Positions 42,025-50,098 are shown, numbered from the stretch's first letter. The stretch is 64,000 nt of DNA from Bacillus sp. es.034 (GCF_002563655.1 NZ_PDIY01000001.1:4146501-4210500); one strand, 5' to 3'. Notes: generated from the letters alone by a model not told the origin. Numbers and translations are program-made.

Positions 42025-42055
42025 ACTTTACAGGTTGACGCAACGTGAATGTAAA
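42025..42055 (-). promoter_or_regulatory. MerR-type autoregulated promoter
   Basis: On the minus strand TTTACA (42050-42055) and TAAAGT (42025-42030) are separated by 19 bp. The spacer holds the dyad TTCACGTTGCGTCAA (one mismatch). Over-long spacing with a central dyad is the signature of MerR-family promoters. Confidence 0.75.
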
Positions 42056-42155
42056 GGGATTTTTTCCAAAAAACGCGAATGTGGATTTTCTTGAAAATAA
42101 CGTGCCAGTCCGATATTCTTAGTATAATCACTTTGAGTATAAGGTTGTGTTGAAA

Positions 42156-42863
42156 ATGCGAATTAATAAATACATCAGTGAAGCTGGAAAGGCATCAAGA
42201 CGCGGAGCCGATAAGTTGATTACAGAAGGCAGGGTCACGATCAATGGACGGGTTGCGAAAATTGGTGACCAAGTGAACCCCGGCGATGATGTGTTGGTGA
42301 GTGGAGCACCTGTAAGGGTTGCTCGGAATAATGTATACATCGCTCTGAATAAGCCTGTTGGAATAACGAGTACGACAGAAAAAGGAGTCAAGGGGAATAT
42401 CGTGGATCTCGTTAATCATCCCCTTCGAATATTTAATATCGGACGCCTGGACAAGGATTCCGATGGCCTGATTCTCCTAACGAATGACGGTGATATCGTC
42501 AATGAAATCCTCCGTGCAGAGAATCAGCATGAGAAGGAATACATCGTCACGGTTGACCGCCCGATTTCAGAAGACTTCCTCAAGCAGATGTCAGAGGGTG
42601 TCAAGATTCTTGGAACGAAAACACTGCCATGTAAAGTGGAACAGATTTCGAAATATGTATTTCAAATCACGCTTACCCAAGGGTTGAACCGACAGATCCG
42701 CCGCATGTGTGAAGCTCTTGGATATGAGGTATACAGACTGCAGCGTACCCGGATCATGAATATTCAATTAGGTAATCTTCCTGTGGGACAGTGGCGCGAT
42801 CTTTCAAAGAAAGAGAAAAATCGATTATTTCAGGATCTGGATTACGAACCAAAGGAATGGTAA
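42156..42863 (+). CDS. rluF: 23S rRNA pseudouridine synthase, RluF/RsuA family
   Basis: A 235-residue enzyme. An N-terminal S4 domain ([20 protein letters not shown], residues 1-60) precedes the synthase domain with catalytic Asp in [19 protein letters not shown] (near 104), then EKEYIVTV and [20 protein letters not shown]. The sequence fits RluF, which modifies U2604 of 23S rRNA. TTG at 42147 is also open, but the ATG at 42156 gives the family's usual start. No strong ribosome binding site is visible for either (AAGGTTGTG). A GACCGGT / ACCGGTC hairpin follows at about 42872-42915. Confidence 0.85.
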   Translation: MRINKYISEAGKASRRGADKLITEGRVTINGRVAKIGDQVNPGDDVLVSGAPVRVARNNVYIALNKPVGITSTTEKGVKGNIVDLVNHPLRIFNIGRLDKDSDGLILLTNDGDIVNEILRAENQHEKEYIVTVDRPISEDFLKQMSEGVKILGTKTLPCKVEQISKYVFQITLTQGLNRQIRRMCEALGYEVYRLQRTRIMNIQLGNLPVGQWRDLSKKEKNRLFQDLDYEPKEW

Positions 42864-42871
42864 TAACAGAC

Positions 42872-42921
42872 AGGACCGGTGCCTTGACTGAACACAGTCG
42901 GTTACCGGTCCTATTTTTATC
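42872..42921 (+). terminator. Rho-independent terminator of rluF
   Basis: AGGACCGGT and ACCGGTCCT pair around about 25 bases that include a second small stem (GACTG / CAGTC); ATTTTTAT follows. Confidence 0.75.
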
Positions 42922-43031
42922 TTTCCAGGCTCTAGGAAACGAACGGATTTGCTCTTCTTATTTTCGACAATATACGCTATTATTAAATGGTTTAGAAATT
43001 CTAACTAGATTTTGTGGAGGTTTGAGAACAT

Positions 43032-43649
43032 ATGGTTTTCAAGAAAAAGGATAAATTCGCTATTCTTCTTAGTCAAATAGCTGGTAATTTGAAAGAGAGT
43101 GCGCATTATTTTGCCGATTATAAACTGAATAATGTGAGTGACTTAAAAGAATTTTCCGGTCAGATGAAGGAATATGAAACAAAAGGGGATTCTTTTGTGC
43201 ATGAAGTCATATTGGACTTGAATAAAGTCTTCATCACACCGATTGAACGGGAAGATATCCTGGCGCTGGCTATGAGTATGGATGATGTACTGGATGGGCT
43301 CGAGCATACATCCGCTATGTTTGAAATGTATTCCATCACTCAGGCAGACGAATATATGCTGAAGTTTGTCGAAGCGATCCGTCAATGTTCCGATGAAATT
43401 GAATCGGCTGTCGAACTGTTATCCACAAAGAAATGGATCCAGATCAGAGAGCATGCCATCAAGATCAAAGACTTAGAATCAAAATGTGATGGGATTCTCC
43501 GCCAATCCATCAAGCATCTCTTTCATACAGAAAAGGATCCCATTCGTATCATTCAATATAAGGAAATCTATGAAGAACTTGAGGAAATCGCGGACTATTG
43601 TCAAAATGTGGCCAACACGTTTGAAACCATTATTATGAAGAATGCATAA
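43032..43649 (+). CDS. DUF47 family, PhoU-like accessory protein of Pit phosphate transport
   Basis: A 205-residue all-helical protein of the DUF47/PhoU fold: LSQIAGNLKESAHYFADYKL, YETKGDSFVHEVILDLNKVF, ITPIEREDILALAMSMDDVL and YEELEEIADYCQNVANTFET, the repeated helix-E-x-x-x-D metal-binding pattern. The gene sits 14 bp before a Pit transporter, its standard partner in Bacillus (ykaA-ykaB). It probably tunes Pit activity. TGTGGAGG precedes the ATG region. The pair form one operon. Confidence 0.9.
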   Translation: MVFKKKDKFAILLSQIAGNLKESAHYFADYKLNNVSDLKEFSGQMKEYETKGDSFVHEVILDLNKVFITPIEREDILALAMSMDDVLDGLEHTSAMFEMYSITQADEYMLKFVEAIRQCSDEIESAVELLSTKKWIQIREHAIKIKDLESKCDGILRQSIKHLFHTEKDPIRIIQYKEIYEELEEIADYCQNVANTFETIIMKNA

Positions 43650-43663
43650 GGAGTCTTGCAGGA

Positions 43664-44662
43664 ATGGATACAATTTTAATTTTAACCATACTTATCGTTG
43701 TGGGGGCCCTTGCATTTGATTTCATCAACGGGTTCCATGATACGGCAAATGCCATCGCGACAGCTGTATCGACAAAGGCACTGAAGCCAAGGCATGCCAT
43801 CATCCTGGCAGCCGTCATGAATTTTGCCGGCGCTCTCGCTTTCACAGGAGTCGCCAAAACGATCACCAAGGACATCGTCGATCCCTTTTCCCTGGAGAAC
43901 GGGACGATCGTCATCCTGGCAGCGCTTCTTGCAGCGATCACATGGAATTTAGTGACATGGTATTACGGGATACCCAGCAGTTCCTCCCATGCATTGATCG
44001 GGGCGATCGCAGGGGCCGCCATTGCGGCGGCTGGTGTCTCGGCACTTAATTATAAAGGGTTCATTAAAATCATCCAGGCGTTGATTTTTTCTCCCCTTTT
44101 GGCTTTTGTGATCGGATTCATCATCTATAGCATATTCAAGGTCGTTTTCAAAAATCGGAATTTGGCGAAAACGAACCGGAATTTCCGCTCGATCCAGATT
44201 GCGACAGCGGCACTTCAATCGTTCACCCATGGTACGAACGATGCGCAAAAAGCGATGGGGATCATCACCATGGCCTTGATCGTGAACAATTATCAAACCT
44301 CCGATGATATCCAGACGTGGGTTCAGGTTTCCTGTGCCACGGCCATGGGTCTCGGGACGTCGATCGGCGGATGGAAGATCATCAAAACCGTTGGCGGAAA
44401 AATCATGAAAATCCGACCGGTAAATGGAGTGGCAGCAGACTTGACGGGTGCGGCTGTCATTTTTGGTGCAACGGCGATTCACTTACCTGTCAGTACGACA
44501 CACGTCATCTCTTCTTCCATCCTTGGTGTGGGTTCCGCTCACAGATTGAAGGGCGTGAAATGGGGGACGGCTCAAAGAATGTTGATCACATGGATCATCA
44601 CATTGCCCATTTCGGCAAGTCTTGCCGCCATCTTCTTTTATATCTTGAATCTATTTTTATAA
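43664..44662 (+). CDS. pit: Inorganic phosphate transporter, Pit family
   Basis: A 332-residue, about ten-helix carrier with the two PiT signature repeats: GALAFDFINGFHDTANAIAT near residue 15 and LQSFTHGTNDAQKAMGIITM near 190. Between them lies YGIPSSSSHALIGAIAG and near the end LPVSTTHVISSSILGVG. It imports phosphate, often as a metal phosphate complex, driven by protons or sodium. It follows the DUF47 gene within 15 bp, with ribosome binding site AAGGAG. A terminator follows. Confidence 0.95.
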   Translation: MDTILILTILIVVGALAFDFINGFHDTANAIATAVSTKALKPRHAIILAAVMNFAGALAFTGVAKTITKDIVDPFSLENGTIVILAALLAAITWNLVTWYYGIPSSSSHALIGAIAGAAIAAAGVSALNYKGFIKIIQALIFSPLLAFVIGFIIYSIFKVVFKNRNLAKTNRNFRSIQIATAALQSFTHGTNDAQKAMGIITMALIVNNYQTSDDIQTWVQVSCATAMGLGTSIGGWKIIKTVGGKIMKIRPVNGVAADLTGAAVIFGATAIHLPVSTTHVISSSILGVGSAHRLKGVKWGTAQRMLITWIITLPISASLAAIFFYILNLFL

Positions 44663-44668
44663 TAAATA

Positions 44669-44712
44669 GGAAGTCAGAAGGAAGAATTTCTCCCCTTTGA
44701 CTTCCTTTTATT
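44669..44712. terminator. Bidirectional terminator between pit and the DUF2500 gene
   Basis: AGGAAGTCA and TGACTTCCT pair around about 20 bases with TTTTA on the plus side. It overlaps the 3' end of the DUF2500 gene. Confidence 0.8.
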
Positions 44713-45085
44713 GTTGAACTTTTAGATGACTACGCTCGAAACCCAGGTAACGCGTGCCCTGGAAGGTCAATTCTCCCTCGTCCCCTTCGACGAGCATCCC
44801 ATAATCCTTATCATTCACTTTTAATTCGATCCTGTCTCCGCTCTCCACTTCGAAGGTGATGTAATAATGGCTATAGGCCCTGCTTTCTCCTCCACCCTTC
44901 ACAGCCGTCCGTTTCCCCAGCACCTTAGCCCATACATTCAAAGTAGGCGATTGATTATTCTGACTCCACTGTGTCACGCCTTTTACGGCAGAAAGCAAAA
45001 TGAACGAAATCACGATCAAAAAGATGATCCCAATGAAGATCGGGACCGCTTGAAACATAAAATCTCCACCACCATACATCCTCAT
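44708..45085 (-). CDS. DUF2500 family membrane-anchored protein
   Basis: A 125-residue protein with one N-terminal helix (about residues 14-34) and a beta-rich soluble domain (LNVWAKVLGKRTAVKGGGES, HYYITFEVESGDRIELKVND, GDEGELTFQGTRYLGFER). This is the DUF2500 pattern, of unknown role. A start at residue 10 (MFQAVPIF, with GGTGGTGGAG before it) is equally plausible. It lies convergent with pit. Confidence 0.8.
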   Translation of the reverse strand: MRMYGGGDFMFQAVPIFIGIIFLIVISFILLSAVKGVTQWSQNNQSPTLNVWAKVLGKRTAVKGGGESRAYSHYYITFEVESGDRIELKVNDKDYGMLVEGDEGELTFQGTRYLGFERSHLKVQQ

Positions 45086-45163
45086 TTCCCCCTTTGACTC
45101 TTTTTCTACATTTTAACATTTTAATACGTATATGAGTGGGGGATTCTGATGATGACAAATAAA

Positions 45164-45208
45164 AAAAGCCAGCCCCCACTGCGATTCTGTTAGGGGCTGA
45201 CGACAAAA
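45164..45208. terminator. Terminator hairpin after the DesR-like gene
   Basis: On the minus strand CAGCCCCTA and GGGGGCTGGC pair around about 15 bases, and TTTTTTTA follows. It ends the desR-like unit. Confidence 0.8.
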
Positions 45209-45213
45209 CGAAT

Positions 45214-45687
45214 TCACCCTGTCGGATGCTTCATCTTATCCATGATCATCGTAAAATAATTCTTCTTCAACGGTCCGGATGCATGGGGGATTTCGTATAA
45301 TGCAGGTTCTTTTTTCTCCACGAGCTTTGAAGAATATACTTGTGTTCCCTCCATCATCCGGCGAATGGAAGAGGTCAATTCTTCACTCGGACTATCCTTC
45401 AATAAGTAACCGTCTGCACCCGCATCCTGTACCTTTTCAAGATTTCCCTCTTTGGGGAATGTTGCGAGTACGAGCAGTCGACATTCCAGCACTTCCAGAG
45501 GTCCGTCCCTCAGTAGATGTTCGATGTTAAGGATAAGGAGGTCTGGTTGCATGTTGTGGATGAGTTCCAGTGCATGCTCCCTGTCCCTCGACTTCCCCAC
45601 TATTTCCATATCTTCTTCAAGGTTGAGTAGTGAGCCGATTGTTCCTAACACCCATTCTTCATCCTCTGCTATCACAATGCGAATCAT
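45214..45687 (-). CDS. Degenerate DesR-like response regulator (pseudo-receiver, helix-turn-helix lost)
   Basis: A 157-residue protein next to des. The receiver resembles DesR throughout (MIRIVIAEDEEWVLGTIGSL, EEDMEIVGK, DGYLLKDSPSEEL), but the phosphoacceptor position reads LILNIE, with Asn54 in place of Asp. The C-terminal LuxR-type DNA-binding domain is mostly gone; only KKNYFTMIMDKM recalls its last helix. It thus cannot act as a normal phosphorylated DNA-binding regulator. The start keeps a good AAGGAGAGG site, so it may be expressed. The RDGPLE codons carry an exact AGGTCCGTCCC word. DesK, the partner kinase, is not present in this window. Confidence 0.75.
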   Translation of the reverse strand: MIRIVIAEDEEWVLGTIGSLLNLEEDMEIVGKSRDREHALELIHNMQPDLLILNIEHLLRDGPLEVLECRLLVLATFPKEGNLEKVQDAGADGYLLKDSPSEELTSSIRRMMEGTQVYSSKLVEKKEPALYEIPHASGPLKKNYFTMIMDKMKHPTG

Positions 45688-45722
45688 ATGCGTCCTCTCC
45701 TTTTAACACCGTATCAAGTAAA

Positions 45723-45758
45723 GACTCTCCTTATATGAAGATTCATAAGGAGAGTCGG
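45723..45758 (-). terminator. Rho-independent terminator of des
   Basis: On the minus strand GACTCTCCTTAT and ATAAGGAGAGTC pair around nine bases and TTTACTT follows. It separates des from the DesR-like gene, which therefore needs its own promoter. Confidence 0.8.
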
Positions 45759-45764
45759 CTCTGT

Positions 45765-46796
45765 TTATAATTCAGGTTTGGCTTCTGTAGAGATGCGCGC
45801 GTTCGATTTCCTTGAGGATTTGAGACCTCTAAAGCTTACAAACGTCTTATTTTCTTCATCCCATAATTTGAAGCGAAGAGATTTCAAGCTCGTTACGAGT
45901 GAAATCGTCGGTACATTCTGTAAGGGCTCCGAGTTCACATGAGCCTGTTCCAGCTTGTAATTCGGTACTCTTGGACTCAGATGGTGGACATGGTGATAGC
46001 CGATATTCCCTGTCAGGAACTGCATGATTTTCGGAAGTTTATAAAAGGAGCTTCCCTCAACGGCCGCCAATACATACTGCCACTCTTTGTCTTCTTCAAA
46101 ATACGAATCCTCAAACGTATGCTGTACATAAAACAACCAGATTCCGATCGAGCCTGAAACCATGAAGATCGAACCCTGTACGAGCAGGAATTCCTGCCAC
46201 CCAAGCATGACAGAAAGAAGTGCAATGAGAGCCACGATGATGACATTCACTAAATACGTGTTATTGCGCTCTTTCTTACGTGCATTTTTACGATTGAATC
46301 GGTTTTTCAAAAGAAATACATAAATCGGTCCCAGAACGAACATGACGAACGGATTACGGTAAAAACGATAGGCTAAACGTGTTTTCAAAGGTGCTGCTAT
46401 ATATTCGTCGATGGTAAGGGTCCAGATATCACCGGTTCCTCGTTTATCCAGATTCCCACTTGTCGCATGGTGGACGGCATGATCATGTCCCCACTGATCG
46501 AACGGGAACAGTGTCAGTACACCCATGGCCGTTCCGACTGCCCGGTTGGCTTTACGGCTTTTAAAGAAAGAAAAATGGGTGCAATCATGAAAGATAATGA
46601 AGATCCTCGTCAAGAATCCTGCGGCAATCACGATTGGAACGAGTGCCAGCCAGTATGATACCGACAGACTTTGATACGCAAGGAACCATAATAGAAAGAA
46701 CGGTCCAAGCGTGTTGATGATCTGCCATACACTTTCCTTCGTTGTAGACTTTTCATAAGGAGCAACTTCTTTTTTCAGCGTTTTTATATTTGTCAT
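45765..46796 (-). CDS. des: Membrane fatty acid desaturase (Des, acyl-lipid type)
   Basis: A 343-residue integral membrane di-iron desaturase with four to six helices and three His boxes: HDCTHFSFF (near 70), HDHAVHHATSG (near 105) and GYHHVHHLSPRVPNY (near 268). It introduces a double bond into membrane phospholipid acyl chains on cooling, keeping the membrane fluid. AAGGGAATAATGAC precedes the ATG. The promoter region carries DesR-type sites (46867-46912). The usual desK-desR pair does not follow; only a degenerate DesR-like gene does. Confidence 0.9.
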   Translation of the reverse strand: MTNIKTLKKEVAPYEKSTTKESVWQIINTLGPFFLLWFLAYQSLSVSYWLALVPIVIAAGFLTRIFIIFHDCTHFSFFKSRKANRAVGTAMGVLTLFPFDQWGHDHAVHHATSGNLDKRGTGDIWTLTIDEYIAAPLKTRLAYRFYRNPFVMFVLGPIYVFLLKNRFNRKNARKKERNNTYLVNVIIVALIALLSVMLGWQEFLLVQGSIFMVSGSIGIWLFYVQHTFEDSYFEEDKEWQYVLAAVEGSSFYKLPKIMQFLTGNIGYHHVHHLSPRVPNYKLEQAHVNSEPLQNVPTISLVTSLKSLRFKLWDEENKTFVSFRGLKSSRKSNARISTEAKPEL

Positions 46797-46866
46797 GTCA
46801 TTATTCCCTTCGTTTAAGGCGTTGAATTCATTATAGGATAAGAGGAAGCATCATGTTAGTAGTAGG

Positions 46867-46912
46867 TGTCATATGCTGGGCATGACAAATGTCATAAGGG
46901 AGAAATTGTCAT
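46867..46912 (-). promoter_or_regulatory. DesR-type binding sites upstream of des
   Basis: ATGACAAATGTCAT (46882-46895) is a palindrome, and further TGTCAT half-sites lie at 46867-46872 and 46907-46912, about 20 bp either side. DesR sites in B. subtilis are built of TGTCAT/ATGACA half-sites. A functional DesR elsewhere in the genome would be needed to use them. Confidence 0.6.
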
Positions 46913-47060
46913 GCGTTTACATTGTCTGGAACCCTTGATAATACTGACTTCCTCTCACTCATCCTAACGTTCAATTACCTTTATTATTTTTGGGAAAAAG
47001 AAATATATTCTTATTTTGGTGAAAAAGTGTCATAAAAAAGAGCGTGGTCTCCCACACTCT

Positions 47061-48035
47061 CTACGCGCATACTAGTATCTGTCTGACAAATCGTCCTTTA
47101 CTTACTTCACAACGGTCGACAATATCGAAGCCCGCTTTTTCAACATTTCTATCCACATCTTCCAACGTCACGATCACGACCTTTTCAGAGAATCGTCTCG
47201 CACTCTTGAGCATTTCAAGTTGTTCATCATCCGTTATGACGGAGCAGAGATTATAAGGTAGATCAATGACCGCAACATCGTAGCTGCCGGTTACATCATT
47301 GATGTCTCTTAATGACACTTCCCCTTCCAATCCAAAATGAGCGATATTTTCCCTTACTCCGTCGAGGATCAACGGATTGCGGTCACTGCCTACAATATCG
47401 ATACCCATGGACAGGGCTTCTACCAGGACCGTCCCGATTCCGCAGCATGGATCGATCATCTTGATGTCTTCCGTTTCGGGAGCCGCAATGTTCACGACGG
47501 CTCTTGCCACACGGGTACTCAGTGCAGTGGAATAGCTGTGAGGCTTTTTCACATGATGCAGCCATATCGCTTCATTTTTTATATAAGCTCCAAACACCCA
47601 GCGTTCACCCGTGTTGATGACACCATACCAAATATGGGGATCGACAAGTTCCGCTTCGCCTTTCAGATGCAGGCCGATTTCCTTCTCGATCCTCCGCAGT
47701 TTCTTAAAGCCGACTCTGTCACCATCAGGGTTTTGTACAAATACGACCTTGAATCCGTCCACTGCGTCTAACTTCTCTATGTTATGAAGTAATTCTTCCA
47801 ATTCAGCACCTTCGCATATGATCTCCAGTCTTTCCCGGATGAAAGGGCTTCTGCTTGGATCGACCTTCACCGTACTTTCGAGAATACTGGATTCAGAAGC
47901 CTGTCCGAACAGGATGCGCCTTTCCAACGCACATAGCGACTCTTCGTTCGGCTCCCAAGAAAACGTATATAAATAGTTTTTCGTTTCTATTGTAATCAAC
48001 TCCGTGTGATGTTTTGCATTTAACCATTGTATCAT
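47061..48035 (-). CDS. SAM-dependent methyltransferase, TRM11/UPF0020-like
   Basis: A 324-residue protein: an N-terminal THUMP-like region (about 1-150), then a Rossmann methyltransferase with SAM motif MIDPCCGIGTVLVEALSMGI (near 190), VGSDRNPLILDGVRENI and the catalytic motif DLPYNL (D-L-P-Y, a variant of DPPY). Such enzymes methylate guanosine N2 in tRNA or rRNA; the target is not certain. Start choice is weak: a -10-like TATGAT/TACAAT lies over the ATG at 48035, and the TTG at 48005 is an alternative. The gene begins right after the terminator of the upstream SDR. Confidence 0.75.
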   Translation of the reverse strand: MIQWLNAKHHTELITIETKNYLYTFSWEPNEESLCALERRILFGQASESSILESTVKVDPSRSPFIRERLEIICEGAELEELLHNIEKLDAVDGFKVVFVQNPDGDRVGFKKLRRIEKEIGLHLKGEAELVDPHIWYGVINTGERWVFGAYIKNEAIWLHHVKKPHSYSTALSTRVARAVVNIAAPETEDIKMIDPCCGIGTVLVEALSMGIDIVGSDRNPLILDGVRENIAHFGLEGEVSLRDINDVTGSYDVAVIDLPYNLCSVITDDEQLEMLKSARRFSEKVVIVTLEDVDRNVEKAGFDIVDRCEVSKGRFVRQILVCA

Positions 48036-48041
48036 AAAAAA

Positions 48042-48080
48042 GGGAGGGACCCCTTTACACAGGGTCTCCTCCCTCCTTAT
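48042..48080 (-). terminator. Rho-independent terminator of the SDR gene
   Basis: On the minus strand AAGGAGGGAGGAGACCC and GGGTCCCTCCCTT pair around about seven bases, then TTTTT. It directly precedes the methyltransferase promoter. Confidence 0.8.
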
Positions 48081-48088
48081 TGACTGAA

Positions 48089-48874
48089 TCAGATTTCCAT
48101 TTCCCAACGCTCTGCCTGCGTCTGTTTCAACTGTCTTTCCGTTTCTTGCGGATAAACCGTACGGAATTTATGGTTTTCAGCAGGGATGATTTCAATCATC
48201 TTTTGAATCATATCTTCAGGATCGAACTGATCTTCCAATCCTTTCTGCTGTTCGAGAATATCTTCTTTTCTCGTGTAGTTCTTCTCGTCATCGAACCATT
48301 TCCAGATTTCTTCCCCGCTCCGCTTATTGAATCCGGTTTCGAAGGCCCCTGGATTGATGGTGGCGACTTTCACTCCAAACTCTTCAAGCTCGGACTTCAA
48401 GGTTTGGGCAATCCCTTCAATCGCATGTTTGGTTGCCGTATATGGACCGACATAAGGAGTTGCGGAGATCCCGGCCATGGAACTCATGAACACGATTTTC
48501 CCGCTGCCTTTCTTCACAAGCTTCTGTGCCGCCAATTGAACCGTTTCCAGGGTGGCGAACACATTCACTTCAAAGAGGGCACGAAAACGATCCATCGGCA
48601 CTTCCCCGAGTGGTCCCCCTTCATTGATGGCCGCATTGGCTACGAAGACATCAAACTCATACTTCAATATTTGCTCGCGATCCCTTGCGTTCGTTATATC
48701 AAGCTTAAATACCTCCATATTCAAGCCTTGTTCATCCGCTTCTCTCATTAGGTCGGTCTTTTGCGAGGTAAGCTCTGTCGTCGCAATGACACGGTGGCCC
48801 TTCTTCGCAAGACCAAGAGACGCTCCCTTGGCGAGACCGCTTCCCGCGCCAGTAATGAAAATTGTTTTACCCAT
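48089..48874 (-). CDS. Short-chain dehydrogenase/reductase
   Basis: A 261-residue SDR. The cofactor loop is TGAGSGLAKGASLGLAKKGH (residues 8-27), with Leu-Ala in place of the common Ile-Gly. NAAINEGGPLGEVPMDRF, catalytic Ser in MSSMAGISATP and Y-x3-K in GPYTATKHAIEGI (near 150) are intact. The substrate is unknown. AAGGAGGAAACAG supports the start. Its terminator lies immediately before the methyltransferase gene. Confidence 0.85.
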   Translation of the reverse strand: MGKTIFITGAGSGLAKGASLGLAKKGHRVIATTELTSQKTDLMREADEQGLNMEVFKLDITNARDREQILKYEFDVFVANAAINEGGPLGEVPMDRFRALFEVNVFATLETVQLAAQKLVKKGSGKIVFMSSMAGISATPYVGPYTATKHAIEGIAQTLKSELEEFGVKVATINPGAFETGFNKRSGEEIWKWFDDEKNYTRKEDILEQQKGLEDQFDPEDMIQKMIEIIPAENHKFRTVYPQETERQLKQTQAERWEMEI

Positions 48875-48948
48875 TCTGTTTCCTCCTTGGCAATCTAGTA
48901 TAATATGTTCTTCCCTTTAACAGAATCAGTAAAACTTTTTCAATATAA

Positions 48949-48974
48949 AAGGGACCGACTACGGGTCGGTCCCT
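48949..48974 (-). terminator. Rho-independent terminator of the nucleosidase gene
   Basis: GGGACCGAC and GTCGGTCCC pair around CCGTA on the minus strand and TTTTAT follows. The stem is identical to the orphan terminator at 39119-39150. Confidence 0.85.
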
Positions 48975-48984
48975 ACAAGATGTA

Positions 48985-49848
48985 TTACTTCATCTCTCTA
49001 ATATACTCTTTTACCACTTCATACACATACCCCTGGTTCGCAGCTGCTGTGTCGGGATTGTATGCTCCGCCGTTTGTTTTGTTATTTGATAGAACACGGA
49101 TTCCAAGGAAAGGTACATCATATGCCCCGGCGATCTGTGCCGCCGCTGCCCCTTCCATTTCCTCTACGGATGTACCGTATTTGTCATGGAACCATTGGAT
49201 GCGGTCCACTTCGTTATTCCACACGTCAGCAGAACCGATTGTTCCTTCGACGACCTTGCCTTTTTTATATGTATCTTTAACGGCATCAGCCGCTGCAAGC
49301 AGTGCCTCGTCACCATCATAATAGCGGATTTTTTCTGCATTCGGGTCTTCCCCCGCACTTCCTTCAGATGCCATCAGGTCCATCGGCTTCCAGGCTGTAG
49401 GTTCGATTCCTTCTTCATCTGCCATGCTCCCGGTTTTTAACGAACCCAGATTGACGGTTCTTTCACCGAGTACGATATCAAACACGTTCAATGCCGGATC
49501 ATGACCGCCTGAAGTCCCTTGATTGATGATGGCGATGGGATCATATTTTTCAATGGCCACAGCCGTGGCCGCTGCCGTATTTTCCATTCCTTTACCCGTC
49601 TTGGCAACTATGACCGGGTAGCCGTCCACCGTTCCTTTATAAAAAACGAATGAGCCGGATGTTTCTTCTTTCACATTTTTCAGTTTCCCTGCAAACTTTT
49701 CAGCTTCAATCGGCATCGGCCCCTGAATCAGGATCGGCTGCTCTTCTTTTTTTTCTTTCGCTTCCGTTTGATTGGATGAACTGCAGCCTGTAAAAACAGA
49801 TAATGCGAGTACAGATACTGCTGCGAATGATGCGATTTTCTTTTTCAT
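48985..49848 (-). CDS. Secreted lipoprotein nucleosidase (MTAN/PNP fold), probably for guanosine or inosine
   Basis: A 287-residue lipoprotein (lipobox FTGC, Cys22) with the nucleoside phosphorylase/MTA-SAH nucleosidase fold: GKGMENTAAATAVAIEKYDP, INQGTSGGHDPALNVFDIVL and the ribose-binding Glu in VEEMEGAAAAQIA. The purine-contact residue that is Asp in MTA/SAH nucleosidases (VRAISD) is Asn here (IRVLSN). In the trimeric phosphorylases Asn at the base-contact site goes with 6-oxopurines. Together with the guanine riboswitch upstream this suggests release of guanine or hypoxanthine from extracellular nucleosides, for uptake. It sits outside the membrane. Confidence 0.8.
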   Translation of the reverse strand: MKKKIASFAAVSVLALSVFTGCSSSNQTEAKEKKEEQPILIQGPMPIEAEKFAGKLKNVKEETSGSFVFYKGTVDGYPVIVAKTGKGMENTAAATAVAIEKYDPIAIINQGTSGGHDPALNVFDIVLGERTVNLGSLKTGSMADEEGIEPTAWKPMDLMASEGSAGEDPNAEKIRYYDGDEALLAAADAVKDTYKKGKVVEGTIGSADVWNNEVDRIQWFHDKYGTSVEEMEGAAAAQIAGAYDVPFLGIRVLSNNKTNGGAYNPDTAAANQGYVYEVVKEYIREMK

Positions 49849-49894
49849 GTGAATCTCTCCCTTTTCTTGGTGATTGGAACCCGCTGATTTTGGT

Positions 49895-49944
49895 CAAAAG
49901 AAAAAGACCTGTCATGGTAGAGTGCATCTACACGTTCCAGATCT
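49895..49944 (-). terminator. Riboswitch-controlled terminator before the nucleosidase gene
   Basis: AGATCTG (49938-49944) pairs with CAGGTCT (49905-49911), with inner GTAGA / TCTAC, and TTTTTCTTTT follows on the minus strand. It lies between the purine aptamer and the gene, as expected for a transcriptional off-switch. Confidence 0.8.
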
Positions 49945-50000
49945 CAGAAGTCAAAGTAAAAGCAAAAACGGCAAAAAAACCGTAAAAACCGAATACTTCA

Positions 50001-50071
50001 ACCCGTAGTCCGGTTCTTGAAATGGGAACCGGGTAGAAACGCTCAGACCATATTACTGAGGATATACGAGT
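50001..50071 (-). promoter_or_regulatory. Guanine-class purine riboswitch aptamer
   Basis: On the minus strand P1 is ACTCGTA / TACGGGT (50065-50071 with 50001-50007, perfect with one GU). The conserved segments follow: ATATCC, TAATATGG, GTTTCTACCCGG and CCGGACTAC. The ligand-reading base is C (GACTAC, as in guanine-type xpt), not the U of adenine riboswitches. It controls the downstream lipoprotein nucleosidase. Confidence 0.9.
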
Positions 50072-50098
50072 AACGATATGTAATGGTGGTACGGTGTT

